Below, in pieces: positions 1 to 9,234 of a stretch of 64,000 nucleotides of DNA. The stretch lies in the NCBI GenBank assembly GCA_030430565.1, contig JAUIKS010000021.1:62001-126000 (forward strand), in the 5' to 3' direction. Under the pieces are notes generated by a model. It searched no databases and had not been told where the DNA came from. It saw only the letters and a program-made list of their open reading frames with translations. The stretch is from Polyangia bacterium. Its GTDB lineage: Bacteria; Myxococcota_A; Polyangia; Nannocystales; Nannocystaceae. The translations under genes were made by a program, and so were the position numbers. Every line of letters starts with the position of its first letter. Within the stretch, counting starts at the first letter, position 1.

Positions 1-576
1 GCCCTGCTCGCGCCGGTCGAGCCCGTGTCGATCGCCGGCCTGCCGGCGAGCGAGCGCGGCGGCGCGTTCCGGGTCGACCCCGGGGACTCTCACCCGCTCG
101 ACAGCGAGGTCGGCGATCTCCCGCAGCAGCTCGGCGCGCTCGCGGGGGACTGGGATCGCTACTTCATCCCCTACAACCCAGGCGCCGGCTCGAGCTTCGG
201 CAGCTTCGAGGCGAGCGCCCTCGGCGTCCAGATGGGCAACCCCCACTTCGCGCGCCTGTTCCTCGAGAACGCGGTCTACGTCGAGACGCTGATCACCAGC
301 AGCCGGCGCGACATCGCGATCTACAGCCCCGCGATCCCGGACGCGCTCGCGCTGCAGAGCGACCTCCTCGAGGCGGCGTGGATCGACGCCGAGTCGCCCG
401 CCGAGGCCGCGCGCCCGGGCGAGCTGGTGCTCGAGTATCGCGCGGTGACGCTCGCGGGCGCCCCCGCGCCGCCCCAGCGAGTGATCCGCTTCCCGACCTA
501 CGACGCCTCGCACGCGGTGACGCTGGAGCGCTCGGCGGAGCTGCGCGAGGACATCCAGGCGTGGATCGCTGAGTAG
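1..576 (+). CDS. Hypothetical protein, 5' end outside window
   Basis: The reading frame is open from the first base, so the GTG at 25 is probably not the true start and only the C-terminal ~190 residues are visible. The product is acidic and soluble-looking, with a Gly/Ser/Phe-rich stretch (GAGSSFGSF) near the middle and no motif I can assign. It ends with TAG, and the lipase-like gene follows on the same strand within 25 bp, so the two may be cotranscribed. Function unknown. Confidence 0.6.
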   Translation, partial: ALLAPVEPVSIAGLPASERGGAFRVDPGDSHPLDSEVGDLPQQLGALAGDWDRYFIPYNPGAGSSFGSFEASALGVQMGNPHFARLFLENAVYVETLITSSRRDIAIYSPAIPDALALQSDLLEAAWIDAESPAEAARPGELVLEYRAVTLAGAPAPPQRVIRFPTYDASHAVTLERSAELREDIQAWIAE

Positions 577-600
577 CGCGCGGTGGTACCCTCGGTGGCG

Positions 601-1398
601 ATGGCACGGCAGACCGCGGAGTGGCGGGAGGCGCTCGCGCGGGCGCGGGCGCGGAGACAGACGCTGGCGGAGGGCGACGCGCGCGACCGGCTCGACGCGG
701 CGATCCGCGATCTCGATGAGCACGCGGCCGCGCTCGAGCTCGTGTGGCTGGCCAAGGACGCCTACCGCGACCGCAGCAAGGTCGAGACCCACGCGCGCGT
801 ACGTGTCCTTGAGCGCAGGTCAGACCTGTTCGCGGCGCTCTACCGCGAGCTCGGCGACGCGCGCGAGCACGTGCTCGCGTTCCGCGGCTCGGACAGCGGC
901 GCCGACTGGATCACTGGCAACCTCCAGAGCCTCACGGGCCGCGCGCCGCAGTACGACGAGGCGGTCGCGCTCGCGGGGGAGCTGCTGCTCGAGGTGCGCG
1001 GCGCCGGCGGGCGCCTGCGCGTCACCGGTCACTCGCTCGGGGGCGGGCTCGCGGGCCTCGCCGCGCTCGCGCATGGCCTCGAGGTCATCACCTACAACGC
1101 CGCGGGCGTGCACCGCGATCTGCTGGCCGCGCGCGGGCTCTCGCGCGCGGACGCGACGGCGCTGGCGCGCAACTACTTCGTCGCCGGCGAGCTCGTGAGC
1201 GTGGTCCAGCGCGGCAGGCTGCCGGACTCGCTCGGGGTGCAGATCCAGATCCCCGCGATCGACGAGGACGGCGAGCCGCTCGGCGATACGCCCGGGCCGC
1301 GACGCGGCGCGGCGCTGCACCACGTGAACGCGGCCTGCCGCGGGATGCAGGCGCTGGAGCGCGAGCTGATCGCGGCGCTGCGAGCCGCGGGCGGCTGA
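601..1398 (+). CDS. Class 3-like lipase (alpha/beta hydrolase)
   Basis: This is a 265-residue protein with the nucleophile elbow TGHSLGGGLAG (Ser at about residue 145). It is preceded by AFRGSDSGADWITGN, which matches the oxyanion-hole region of class 3/DUF2974-type lipases. The segment after the elbow (EVITYNAAGVH) is the strand that normally leads to the catalytic Asp. A His pair near the C-terminus (ALHHVN) could supply the last triad member. No signal peptide is visible, so a cytoplasmic or non-classically exported esterase is likely. An in-frame GTG at 583 would add six residues; the ATG was preferred. Substrate unknown. Confidence 0.75.
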   Translation: MARQTAEWREALARARARRQTLAEGDARDRLDAAIRDLDEHAAALELVWLAKDAYRDRSKVETHARVRVLERRSDLFAALYRELGDAREHVLAFRGSDSGADWITGNLQSLTGRAPQYDEAVALAGELLLEVRGAGGRLRVTGHSLGGGLAGLAALAHGLEVITYNAAGVHRDLLAARGLSRADATALARNYFVAGELVSVVQRGRLPDSLGVQIQIPAIDEDGEPLGDTPGPRRGAALHHVNAACRGMQALERELIAALRAAGG

Positions 1399-1498
1399 CG
1401 ACGAGCGCGAGCGCTCGCCGCCCGGGCGCGGACGGGCCCGCGCGTTAAGCCGGGGCCCGACGCCCGCGCCTCGTAGATGCGCGAAGGGTCATGTTCCC

Positions 1499-1957
1499 TC
1501 AGCGCCCGCCGAGCGCGCGCGCGGCGTGCATCGAGTCGTCCGCGCGCAGCGGCGGCGCCCAGGTCCCGCACAGCGCCTCGGAGGTGTCGGCGCAGGTCAG
1601 CAGGCAGGTCTGCTTGTCGTTGCGCGACAGCGAGCTGTCGCCCTCGCAGCTCGCGAAGCAGGCGTCGCGCCAGGTCAGCGTGGCGTCGGCCTGGAAGGCC
1701 TGCTCGGGCGTCAGCGCGTCGATGGCCGTGTCGGCGACGACCTCGCAGGTCAGCGCGCAGGTGTGCTTGTTGGTGCGCAGGCTCGGGGTCGCGGCGCACG
1801 ACTGCATGCACTGGTTCAGCGCGCCGACGACCTCGGCGGCGCTCGCCGAGGCCGGCGCGTCGGGCCGCGCGGAGACGGAGGCAGAAGACGAGGCGGCGGC
1901 GGCGGAGCCAATCGAGAGGAGCAGGGCGAGACCGGAGTTGAGCAGCGCGTTGAGCAT
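1499..1957 (-). CDS. Secreted protein with two twin-CX3C hairpins
   Basis: A 152-residue protein with an N-terminal signal peptide (LLNSGLALLLSIGSAAA). The mature part holds two similar cysteine modules: C50-X3-C54-X12-C67-X3-C71 and C100-X3-C104-X13-C118-X3-C122, plus a lone C130. The modules are recognisably related (CMQSC..TCALTC and CFASC..TCLLTC), so they arose by internal duplication. Such spacing normally makes a disulfide-clamped helical hairpin, as in small Tim proteins and helical hairpin peptides. It should fold in the periplasm or outside the cell. No enzyme motif is visible. It stands alone, facing the lipase. Confidence 0.75.
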   Translation of the reverse strand: MLNALLNSGLALLLSIGSAAAASSSASVSARPDAPASASAAEVVGALNQCMQSCAATPSLRTNKHTCALTCEVVADTAIDALTPEQAFQADATLTWRDACFASCEGDSSLSRNDKQTCLLTCADTSEALCGTWAPPLRADDSMHAARALGGR

Positions 1958-2185
1958 AAGAGGTTCCGTCGTGGTGAGGTGCCCCTTGCTTGTGCAAGCC
2001 CGGTGCCAGCGTTCACGGTTGTCGGTCGCGTGCTCGGGCGGCGCTAAAAAACGCCAAAAATCGGGCGGTTACGGCGAGCGTCTCGGGTTCCGTCAGCGCG
2101 TCGTACGCGCTGAAACTCGTTGCGTGTGCACGTGCGGATGAGCGTGCACCTGGATGTGCACACGTGCGCGCGGTACAGACGGGCC

Positions 2186-3259
2186 GTGCGCGCGCTCAAC
2201 GTCTTCGCCGGGTCGGTCGCCCGCGCCCGGATCGCCGAGCGCGGCTGGGATCCCGCGCTGTTCTCGCTGTTGCTCGGCGCCGCCGGGGGTCCCAAGTGGC
2301 TCGTGCTCAGCAAGCTCGACCGCGTGCTCAGCTCGACGCTGCTGTCGCCCGCGCGCCGGAGCGCGCCGCTGCACGCCTTCGGCACGTCGATCGGGAGCTG
2401 GCGCCACGCGTGCCTCGCCCAGGCCGACCCGCGCGCCGCGATCGCGCGCATGGAGGAGGGCTATATCGAGCAGCGCTACCGCGCCAAGCCCAGCCCCGAG
2501 GAGGTCTCCGCCGTCACGGGCGCGCTGCTCGAGCGCGTGCTCGGGGACCGCGGCGCCCAGGAGATCGCCGCGGGGGCGCGCGTCAAGACGCACATCGGGA
2601 CCGCGCGCGGGCTTCGGCTCGCGGCGCACACCGGGCGTAAGAGACAGCTGCTCGCGCTCCTGCTCGCGGCCGCCGGCAACACCGTCGATCGCAAGCACCT
2701 GCAGCGCTACTACCAGCGCGTGGTGTTCTCCGGCGACGCGCTCGCCGACGTCGGCGTGCGCTTCGAAGACTTCGGGACGACCGTGGTCCCGCTGGCGCCC
2801 GACAACGTCGCGCCGGCGCTGCTCGCCAGCGCCTCGATCCCGCTGACCCTCGCCGGCGTCCGCGACCCGCCGGGCGCGCCGCCCGGGCACTACTGGGACG
2901 GCGGCATCGTCGACTACCACCACGACCTCGGCATGTACGCCGGCGACGGCCTCGTGCTCTATCCGCACTTCTACGGGCACATGACGCCCGGGTGGTTCGA
3001 CAAGCTGCTCACGCGCCGGCGAGCTCGCGGCGCCGCGCTCGATCACGTGGTCGTGCTCTCGCCGAGCGACGAGTTCGTGAAGACGCTGCCGGGGGCGAGG
3101 ATCCCCGACCGCGGGGACTTCACCAAGCTCGAGGCCGACGCGCGGATCCGGCGGTGGTGGGAGGTCGTCGCGCGCTGCGACGCCCTGGCGAGCGAGCTCG
3201 GCGACCTGCTCGCGCGAGGCGATCCGCTCGCGGGCGTGCGCGCGTTTCCGAAGCGCTGA
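2186..3259 (+). CDS. Patatin-like phospholipase
   Basis: The protein carries the patatin Ser-Asp dyad: GTSIGSW (Ser about residue 68) and DGGIVDY (Asp about residue 238). A glycine-rich oxyanion loop, LLGAAGGPKW, lies near residue 30. It should hydrolyse an acyl ester of a lipid. The frame is open upstream to 2120 (ATG at 2138, GTG at 2186). The GTG was chosen because homology-like sequence (ALNVFAG) starts there and the extra residues are Cys/His-rich filler. No signal peptide. It sits 82 bp upstream of another hydrolase on the same strand. Confidence 0.8.
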   Translation: MRALNVFAGSVARARIAERGWDPALFSLLLGAAGGPKWLVLSKLDRVLSSTLLSPARRSAPLHAFGTSIGSWRHACLAQADPRAAIARMEEGYIEQRYRAKPSPEEVSAVTGALLERVLGDRGAQEIAAGARVKTHIGTARGLRLAAHTGRKRQLLALLLAAAGNTVDRKHLQRYYQRVVFSGDALADVGVRFEDFGTTVVPLAPDNVAPALLASASIPLTLAGVRDPPGAPPGHYWDGGIVDYHHDLGMYAGDGLVLYPHFYGHMTPGWFDKLLTRRRARGAALDHVVVLSPSDEFVKTLPGARIPDRGDFTKLEADARIRRWWEVVARCDALASELGDLLARGDPLAGVRAFPKR

Positions 3260-3341
3260 GCTCGGCGGGCTCGGCGGGCTCTCGTCGCGCAGCGCCTGCG
3301 GGGCTCTTGTCGCGCGCGGGGCGGGGGCGTAGCTTCGAGCC

Positions 3342-4229
3342 ATGAACAAGACGCGAGTGGAGATGGAGCTCGACGGCGCGGTCGTCGTCGGCACGTTGTA
3401 CCTGCCCGAGGGAGCTGGGCCGTTTCCTGGGCTCGTGTTCGAAGGTCCGCTGACCAGCGTTAAAGAGCAGGTCACCGGGAAGTACGCCGAGGCGCTCGCG
3501 AAGCGCGGCTTCGTCTGCCTCTCGCTCGACCACCGGCACTTCGGCGAGAGCGGCGGCGAGCCGCGGCAGTACGAGCACCCGGGCCGCAAGGTCGAGGACC
3601 TGCGCGCGGGCCTCGAGCTGCTCGCGGGGCACGACGCGGTGGCAGACGGCGCGCTCGGGGCGGTCGGGGTGTGCGCGGGCGCGGGCTACCTCTCGCGCGC
3701 GGTCGCGGCCGATCCGCGCGTCAAGGCCTGGGGCGCGGTCGCCGGCTTCTTCCACGACAACAGCAAGCAGCGGCAGTGGATGGGCGACAAGTACGAGGCC
3801 GCGGTCACCCGCGCCGTGGCGGCGCGCGAGCAGTTCGAGCGCACCGGCGAGGTCGAGCGCATCCCGGCGGTGGGTCTCGAGGGCGAGGTCGCGATGCCGC
3901 TGCGCGAGGCCTACGACTACTACGGCACCGAGCGCGGGGCCGTCGACAACTACACCAACTCCTTCGCCGTGATGTCGCGCGAGCACACGCTGCCGTGGGA
4001 CGCCCAGGGCGCCGCCAGCGAGATCACCGCGCCGACCCTCATGATCCACTCGGAGAAGGCGCTGGCGCCCGCGCTCGCCCGCAGCTTCTTCGCGGCGCTG
4101 GCGGGCCCCAAGCGCGAGCTCTGGGTCGAGTCCGAGGGGCAGATCGACTTTTACGATCGGCCCGAGCGGATCGAGCCGGCCGCCGACGCGCTCGCGGAGC
4201 ATTTTCGAGAGCACCTCGGCGCTCGTTGA
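3342..4229 (+). CDS. Alpha/beta hydrolase, YcjY/dienelactone-hydrolase-like
   Basis: A 295-residue single-domain alpha/beta hydrolase. The nucleophile elbow is GVCAGAGY, with Cys (about residue 111) in place of Ser, as in dienelactone hydrolases and YcjY-like proteins. The strand-turn DHRHFGESGG and the late TLMIHSEKA segment fit the fold. The C-terminal segment GQIDFYDRPE has Gln where many relatives seem to have the catalytic His; I have not aligned it, so this is tentative. Cytoplasmic; substrate unknown. Confidence 0.82.
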   Translation: MNKTRVEMELDGAVVVGTLYLPEGAGPFPGLVFEGPLTSVKEQVTGKYAEALAKRGFVCLSLDHRHFGESGGEPRQYEHPGRKVEDLRAGLELLAGHDAVADGALGAVGVCAGAGYLSRAVAADPRVKAWGAVAGFFHDNSKQRQWMGDKYEAAVTRAVAAREQFERTGEVERIPAVGLEGEVAMPLREAYDYYGTERGAVDNYTNSFAVMSREHTLPWDAQGAASEITAPTLMIHSEKALAPALARSFFAALAGPKRELWVESEGQIDFYDRPERIEPAADALAEHFREHLGAR

Positions 4230-4265
4230 GCTGGAGACGCGCGCCGCGAGCCCGCGCCTACGGCC

Positions 4266-4472
4266 TCATGGCGGCGACGGCTTGCCGAGCGGCTCGCAGG
4301 GAGAATCAACCTCCAGCCCGACGAACTCCATCACCTCGAGACTGTCCTCGACAGGGAGCTTCTCGGGATTGACGAGCCTGGCCTTTGATTCAGGGACGAA
4401 CGCGCGGCGCAACCACTGGGCTCGTGGCGCTCCGCGTCGCGCGGGCGCGTGGCCGTCGTCGTAGCGCGCCAT
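4266..4472 (-). CDS. Small hypothetical protein
   Basis: A possible 68-residue protein that fills the gap between the hydrolase and the convergent prolyl-isomerase gene. The C-terminal half (VNPEKLPVEDSLEVMEFVGLEVDSP is the region; residues ~34-58) has plausible coding composition and lower GC than its surroundings. No domain, signal or clear ribosome-binding site is visible, so it may be a chance frame. Confidence 0.3.
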   Translation of the reverse strand: MARYDDGHAPARRGAPRAQWLRRAFVPESKARLVNPEKLPVEDSLEVMEFVGLEVDSPCEPLGKPSPP

Positions 4473-4510
4473 AGCGAAGCTGTCCTATCAGTCCTGTCGG
4501 CGCGTCGCGC

Positions 4511-6172
4511 TCAGTTGCCGGGCTGCGCGCGCGCGTGGGCGAGCGCCTCGATCGCGCGCCGGGCGAGCTCACGGGCGGTGGCGAGCTCGCGGGCGCGGGG
4601 GTCGAGCGCCTCCGGGTCTCGTCGCTCGCCAGTCTCGCGATCGACGCGCTCGGCGACCACCAGCCGCGTCTGCACGTTGTACTTGGCGAGCAGCCGCTCC
4701 TTCAGCTCGCGGCGCGCGGCGTGCAGCTTCCGGCTCTGCAGGCGCTCGCGCAGCTGGTCCTCGAGCGCCGCCCGGGGCAGCTCGCCCGGCCCGTAGCGAC
4801 CGAGCAGCTTGATGATGTGGACGCCGAACTTCGTCTCGACGGGGCGGGAGACCTGGCCGACCTTGAGCTTGAAGGCCGCGTCGCTGAACTCCGTGACCAT
4901 GCGATCGCGGGTGAAGATGCCGAGGTCGCCGCCCTTGCCCGCGCTGGGCCCCGAGGAGTGCTCGCGCGCGAGCGCGGCGAAGTCGGCGTCGGGCCGCGTC
5001 GCGAGCTCCCGCAGCTCGCGGGCGCGCGTGAGCGCCTCGGCCCGCCAGCGCGCTTTGTCCTGCGCGCTCGACTCGGTCGGCGCGCGCGAGGTGCTCGGCG
5101 GCGGGCCCACGCGGATCAGGATGTGCGCGGCGCGGACGCGCGGCTTGTCCGAGACGTAGTTGGGTCGGACTTTCTCATACTCGGCGTCGAGCTCGGACTC
5201 GCTGACATCGAGCGCGCCTGACTGTTCGAGCATGGCGCGCTCGCGCAGCTCGGCGGTGTAGAGGTCGCGCAGCGACTGATCGGTCTCGCCGCGGCGCTCG
5301 AGGTGACGCGCCCAGTCCCTGATCCCGCGGCGTGATTGTTGTTCGCGCTTCGCGATCGCGGCGGCGTCGTCGTGGATACCGAGCGCGGCGGCCTCTTGCC
5401 GCAGGACCTCTTGATAGATCAGCCGCTCGGTGAGCGAGCGACGATAGCGGCGGTCGGCGGTCATCGGCATCTGGCGGTCGCGGACGCGGTACTTCTCGAG
5501 CTTTCGCTCGTAGATGGCGCGAAACGCCGAGAGCGGGATCGGGCGGTCGCCGACGATCGCGATCGGGTCCGGGAAGCCGGGCAGCTCGGCCGAGGCGCCC
5601 GCGATGCTCGTCAGCGCGGGCGCGGGGAGCTGGATCGTCACGAGGCACTCGCCGTCGGCGACGCGCAGCGTGGGCGCGGGCGCGTCCGCCGGCTCGGCGG
5701 AGTAGAGCGCGCCGTCGCCGAGCGCGAGCGAGAGCAGCTTCGCGTCGTCCGTGGCCGCGAGGGCGGCCGAGAGCTGCGCGAGCGGGGTGTCGTCGAGCCC
5801 GCGGGCGCGGCATTCGAAGCGGACCGTAGCGACATTATCTTCAGGACATGTCTTCACGTCGCCCCCGGACGTCGGGCAGTCGGGCCCGCGCAGGCGCAGC
5901 GCGCAGGCGCCGTCCGCCGTCGCCTCTCCGCGCAGCGGCCTCGCGGGGTCGGTGAGCGTGGCGGGGCCCCGCCCCGAGGGCGCCGCGATCATCGAGCACA
6001 GCGCCTGCGTGACCACCTGGGGGCTCTCGAGCGCGCGCGGCCCGGCCTCGGGCGCGCGAGACTCGCTCGGCGTCGCGGGCTCGCCGCTCGATCGCTTCGC
6101 GGGCGCGCACGCGAGCGCGCCCGCGAGCGCGACCCAGCCGAGGTTTGGAGCGGATCGAGGCGCGCGGGGCAC
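4511..6172 (-). CDS. Parvulin-type peptidyl-prolyl isomerase lipoprotein (SurA/PrsA-like)
   Basis: A 553-residue protein starting at GTG with a short lipoprotein signal (LGWVALAGALAC). The C-terminal half is a rotamase domain: AAHILIR, a Lys-rich helix, FAALAREHSSGPSAGKGGDLGIF, and FGVHIIKLLGR near the end. Upstream is a helical SurA-N-like chaperone segment (ERLIYQEVLRQEAAALGI). It should act as a periplasmic foldase for exported or outer-membrane proteins. The frame stays open far upstream, but the signal sequence and lipobox mark the true start. The N-terminal ~180 residues are unassigned. Confidence 0.9.
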   Translation of the reverse strand: MPRAPRSAPNLGWVALAGALACAPAKRSSGEPATPSESRAPEAGPRALESPQVVTQALCSMIAAPSGRGPATLTDPARPLRGEATADGACALRLRGPDCPTSGGDVKTCPEDNVATVRFECRARGLDDTPLAQLSAALAATDDAKLLSLALGDGALYSAEPADAPAPTLRVADGECLVTIQLPAPALTSIAGASAELPGFPDPIAIVGDRPIPLSAFRAIYERKLEKYRVRDRQMPMTADRRYRRSLTERLIYQEVLRQEAAALGIHDDAAAIAKREQQSRRGIRDWARHLERRGETDQSLRDLYTAELRERAMLEQSGALDVSESELDAEYEKVRPNYVSDKPRVRAAHILIRVGPPPSTSRAPTESSAQDKARWRAEALTRARELRELATRPDADFAALAREHSSGPSAGKGGDLGIFTRDRMVTEFSDAAFKLKVGQVSRPVETKFGVHIIKLLGRYGPGELPRAALEDQLRERLQSRKLHAARRELKERLLAKYNVQTRLVVAERVDRETGERRDPEALDPRARELATARELARRAIEALAHARAQPGN

Positions 6173-6206
6173 GGGTCGATGGTAGCAGCCCGGGGCCGTG
6201 GCGCGA

Positions 6207-6833
6207 TCAGCCGCGCCCGCGCGCCTTGTTGTAGAGGCGCCGGAGCGTGCGCTGCTTCTGCAGCGGGGAGAGGGCGACGAGCGGCACGCCGGGGTCACCG
6301 TAGATGCTGCAGTGGTTGAGCCAGTCATAGGCGGCGATCGAGGCGGCCAGCAGCTCGTCGTCCTCGTTGTCGCCCGGCGCCGCGCCCGACTTGAGCTCGA
6401 ACTGCCGCAAGAGCAGCTCGCGCAGCCGGGAGTGCTCTGGGAGGCTGGCGGCCGTGTACTCGAGGATCTCGGCGTCGTCGCCCTCGCGCAGCTTGGCGCG
6501 CAGGACCTGCTCGTCGAGGGGGAAGAGCTCGCCGGTGTCGCGGAAGTGGGCGAGGTTGCCCGCGTAGATATGTCCGAGCGAGCAGAATTCACAGCCGTTC
6601 CACAGCGACGCGTAGCCGAGCACGATGTGGCCGTCGCGCTCGCCGAGCTTCGTCTCGAAGCGATCGATGATCTCCTCGATCGAGGAGGCGCGCTTGAAGC
6701 CCTCGCGCATCCCGTAGACCTTGACGATCTCCTCGAGGAAGGGCGCGTCGTAGCCGTAGGTCAGCTTCGAAAACCCGTTGATGGCGCGCAGGACGAGGCG
6801 CTCGCCGAGATTAAGTCGCTCTCGCCGGCTCAC
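6207..6833 (-). CDS. AhpD-like alkylhydroperoxidase-fold protein
   Basis: A 208-residue protein with the core motif NGCEFCSLGH (Cys81, Cys84, His88). This is the CxxC-x3-H signature of the AhpD/carboxymuconolactone decarboxylase fold, whose members often reduce peroxides through the Cys pair. It starts with GTG and overlaps the stop of the upstream STAS gene by four bases (GTGA), so the two are translationally coupled. The N-terminal LGERLVLRAINGFSKLTYG and the C-terminal Trp/His region have no assignment. Cytoplasmic. Confidence 0.8.
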   Translation of the reverse strand: MSRRERLNLGERLVLRAINGFSKLTYGYDAPFLEEIVKVYGMREGFKRASSIEEIIDRFETKLGERDGHIVLGYASLWNGCEFCSLGHIYAGNLAHFRDTGELFPLDEQVLRAKLREGDDAEILEYTAASLPEHSRLRELLLRQFELKSGAAPGDNEDDELLAASIAAYDWLNHCSIYGDPGVPLVALSPLQKQRTLRRLYNKARGRG

Positions 6834-7303
6834 GCGGTCCTCCCGCGGGGATCCGCGTCGTTGATCGGGCGCTTGCGGAGCCGCTCGAGCAGCTCCTTGG
6901 CGCGCATGAGCGACTCGGCGGCGTAGCTGACCGAGCCGCGCTCGGCGAGCCAGGCGCGGGCTGAGTCGACGCTGACGACGGGTCGCGCGCGCTCATCCTC
7001 GGTGATGTGGATGACCTTGAAGATCATCGCGCGGATGCGCGGACGCGAGATGATGTAGGCGCTGCGGCGCTCCGCCGCGGCGAGCTCGCGCTGCGCGGTG
7101 ACGAGGCGCTTGTAGCCGGCGTCGTCGAAGCTGCGCAGCTTCCGGAGATCGATGATGAGGCCGATCGCGCCGCCGTCCTCACCCCGCGCAGGGGCCTCCC
7201 GCAGGCGCGCGTGGAGCTCGGCTGACAGCTCGGCGTCGAGGGTGCCGCTGACGCGGAGGCACACCGCGCCGGGCTCAGCATCGATCTCGACCGGGGCTCG
7301 CAT
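6830..7303 (-). CDS. STAS-domain protein (anti-anti-sigma-like)
   Basis: A 157-residue protein with a STAS-like core: a beta-rich N-terminus (CLRVSGTLDAELSAELHARL), then LIIDLRKLRSFDDAGYKRLV. In partner-switch regulators a phosphorylatable Ser lies in this loop; here the position reads SFDDAG. The C-terminal ~60 residues extend the domain. It is coupled by a 4-bp overlap to the AhpD-like gene. The frame is open upstream to 7402, but the ATG at 7303 starts right before the domain. Partner unknown. Confidence 0.72.
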   Translation of the reverse strand: MRAPVEIDAEPGAVCLRVSGTLDAELSAELHARLREAPARGEDGGAIGLIIDLRKLRSFDDAGYKRLVTAQRELAAAERRSAYIISRPRIRAMIFKVIHITEDERARPVVSVDSARAWLAERGSVSYAAESLMRAKELLERLRKRPINDADPRGRTA

Positions 7304-7397
7304 CAACGGCTCACAGTGTAGCACCACGGCCAGGTGGTCCTTCGGACACGATCCTCTCGCGCTGTCGTGATGACGCGGCGCGAAGCTGAGCGCGGGC

Positions 7398-7455
7398 GTC
7401 ATGTCACGTCACGTCATGTCGGCACGTCTGGTCATGTCATGTCATGTCATGTCAT
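7398..7455. repeat. GTCAY pentanucleotide repeat
   Basis: Between the divergent STAS and RCC1 genes is a run of GTCAT/GTCAC pentamers. It ends in five perfect GTCAT copies (7431-7455) and the run before it is less regular. It could vary in length by slippage and lies upstream of the lipoprotein gene. Whether it has a role is unknown. Confidence 0.75.
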
Positions 7456-7673
7456 CGCGATCGGTCGCGCGACCGCCACGCCGACGAGCCGCTCGGCTGG
7501 GCCCACGCCGCGGAGGGCTCGGCGGCGCGGGGTCGGAGCGGCGGGCCGGTTGCCGTGCGCGCGGCGCCTGCGCTACGGTTCTGACTGGACGGGGACCCTT
7601 CGTGGTGGCGCGACCGCGAGCACATCGAGTCACGAGAGCGAGCGGCGCGAGCCCGCGCCGATGCCGAGACGCG

Positions 7674-9221
7674 ATGATCGCGGGCTCGCTCGCGTGCGCC
7701 TGCGCGTTCCCGCTGGACCAGCGCGCGCCGGGCCCTGAGACCGCGACGGCGACGACCAGCGACGTGACGGTTGATATGACTGTTACGACAGGTTCTACAG
7801 ATTCGTCGACGGCCGCCGGCGGAGCGAGCGGCGCGAGCACCGACGCGCCCGGCGAGACCGAGGGGACGACGGGCGCGGCGGAGCACGGCTGCGAGCCCGA
7901 GGCGATCGCGGCCGGGACCCGTCACACCTGCGCGCTGCTCAACGACGGGAGCGCGCGCTGCTGGGGCTACGACGGCGGCAGCGGCCGGCTCGGCTACCCG
8001 GGCGTGGCGCAGATCGGCGGGCTCTCGGGCGTCGCGCTCGACAGCGTCGGGCCCGTGGAGCTGCCGGCGGGGTTGGTCGGCGTGCCGCGGCTGATCACCG
8101 CGGGCCCGCAGCACAGCTGCGTCGCGACGGACGAGGACGAGATCGTCTGCTGGGGACGAGATCGCTTCGTCGGCGGGGGCGCGGACGCGGGCGCGCCGGT
8201 GGCCCCCGTCGACGCGCCGATCCTGAAGCTCCCGGGGAAGATCGTGTCGCTGCACGCCGGCAACGAGTTCACCTGCGCGGAGCTCAGCGGCGAGGACGGC
8301 GAGGAGGTGCGCTGCTGGGGCGTCGGGCAGCGCGGAGAGCTCGGCGCCGGGACGACCGAGAACCTGCTCGACGCCGCGAGCGCGCCGCCGCCTCCGGTGC
8401 TGCTCGGAGAGACAGCTGAGATCCAGGCGCTCGCGGTCGGGGCCTACCACGCCTGCGTCGCGCTGGGCGAGGAGGGCGCGTTCTTGATGTGCTGGGGCTC
8501 GGCCGCCAACAGCGTGCACGGCCAGTACTACGCGGACGAGCAGCAGGCCCAGGCGGTCCCGGTGCCGCAGCTGATCCCGCTCGAGGGGCTGCTCGACGGC
8601 CGGGATATCCATCAGCTCGTGGCTGGCCGAGAGCACAGCTGCAGCTTCGACAGCGAGGAGCGCGTGCGCTGCTGGGGCCTGCGGGCGTTCACCGGCGACG
8701 AGGGCCTCTACGCGCCCGAGGAGCGCGTGCCCTTCACGGACGGCGGCGCCGCGGCCACGGTCGCGCTGGGCGGCGCGCTGGCGCTGCCGCGACCGCTCGC
8801 GGCGGGCCCTCAGCACAGCTGCGTCATCTACGAGGACAACGCGATCCGCTGCTGGGGCGAAGGGACGCACCGCGAGCTCGGCTTCTGGGTGTGCAACGGC
8901 GACCCAGACGAGGACTGCGTCTACGGCGACGACGCTGACGAGCCGGTGACCGTCGACAAGTCGCTGCTGTGCTTTCGTCACCCCGCCAGCTTCACGGCGC
9001 CGTGCGTGCAGACGCCGACGCGCGAGCGCCTGCGCCCGCGGGCGCTCGCGCTGGGCGAGCGGCACAGCTGCGCGCTGCTCGAGCGCTTCGAGGAGGACGC
9101 GCTGCGCACCTCGGTGCGCTGCTGGGGCGAGAACCAAAAGGGCGAGCTCGGCTATCACCAGGACGGGCCGCACGCGGCCGTCGACGCCGAGGATCTCGAG
9201 TTTCGCTGCACGGGCGAGTGA
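7674..9221 (+). CDS. RCC1-like repeat lipoprotein/secreted protein
   Basis: About 515 residues. A short hydrophobic export segment with Cys (MIAGSLACAC) is followed by a Thr/Ser/Gly/Ala-rich linker and then at least seven RCC1-type blades. Each blade has the recurring pattern H-[ST]-C-x-(n)-C-W-G (HTCALL..RCWG, HSCVAT..VCWG, HSCSFD..RCWG). The paired Cys in each blade suggests one disulfide per repeat in an extracytoplasmic beta-propeller. Likely surface-exposed, function unknown. The start is uncertain: the frame is open to 7401, and GTGs at 7602/7605 would give a basic n-region. Confidence 0.82.
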   Translation: MIAGSLACACAFPLDQRAPGPETATATTSDVTVDMTVTTGSTDSSTAAGGASGASTDAPGETEGTTGAAEHGCEPEAIAAGTRHTCALLNDGSARCWGYDGGSGRLGYPGVAQIGGLSGVALDSVGPVELPAGLVGVPRLITAGPQHSCVATDEDEIVCWGRDRFVGGGADAGAPVAPVDAPILKLPGKIVSLHAGNEFTCAELSGEDGEEVRCWGVGQRGELGAGTTENLLDAASAPPPPVLLGETAEIQALAVGAYHACVALGEEGAFLMCWGSAANSVHGQYYADEQQAQAVPVPQLIPLEGLLDGRDIHQLVAGREHSCSFDSEERVRCWGLRAFTGDEGLYAPEERVPFTDGGAAATVALGGALALPRPLAAGPQHSCVIYEDNAIRCWGEGTHRELGFWVCNGDPDEDCVYGDDADEPVTVDKSLLCFRHPASFTAPCVQTPTRERLRPRALALGERHSCALLERFEEDALRTSVRCWGENQKGELGYHQDGPHAAVDAEDLEFRCTGE

Positions 9222-9234
9222 CGAGGGGCTGGCG

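Noticed and set aside
2638..2647. TAAGAGACAG, resembling a Tn5-type mosaic end
   Set aside because: It is ten bases inside the patatin gene in frame, with no partner end or transposase; chance match.
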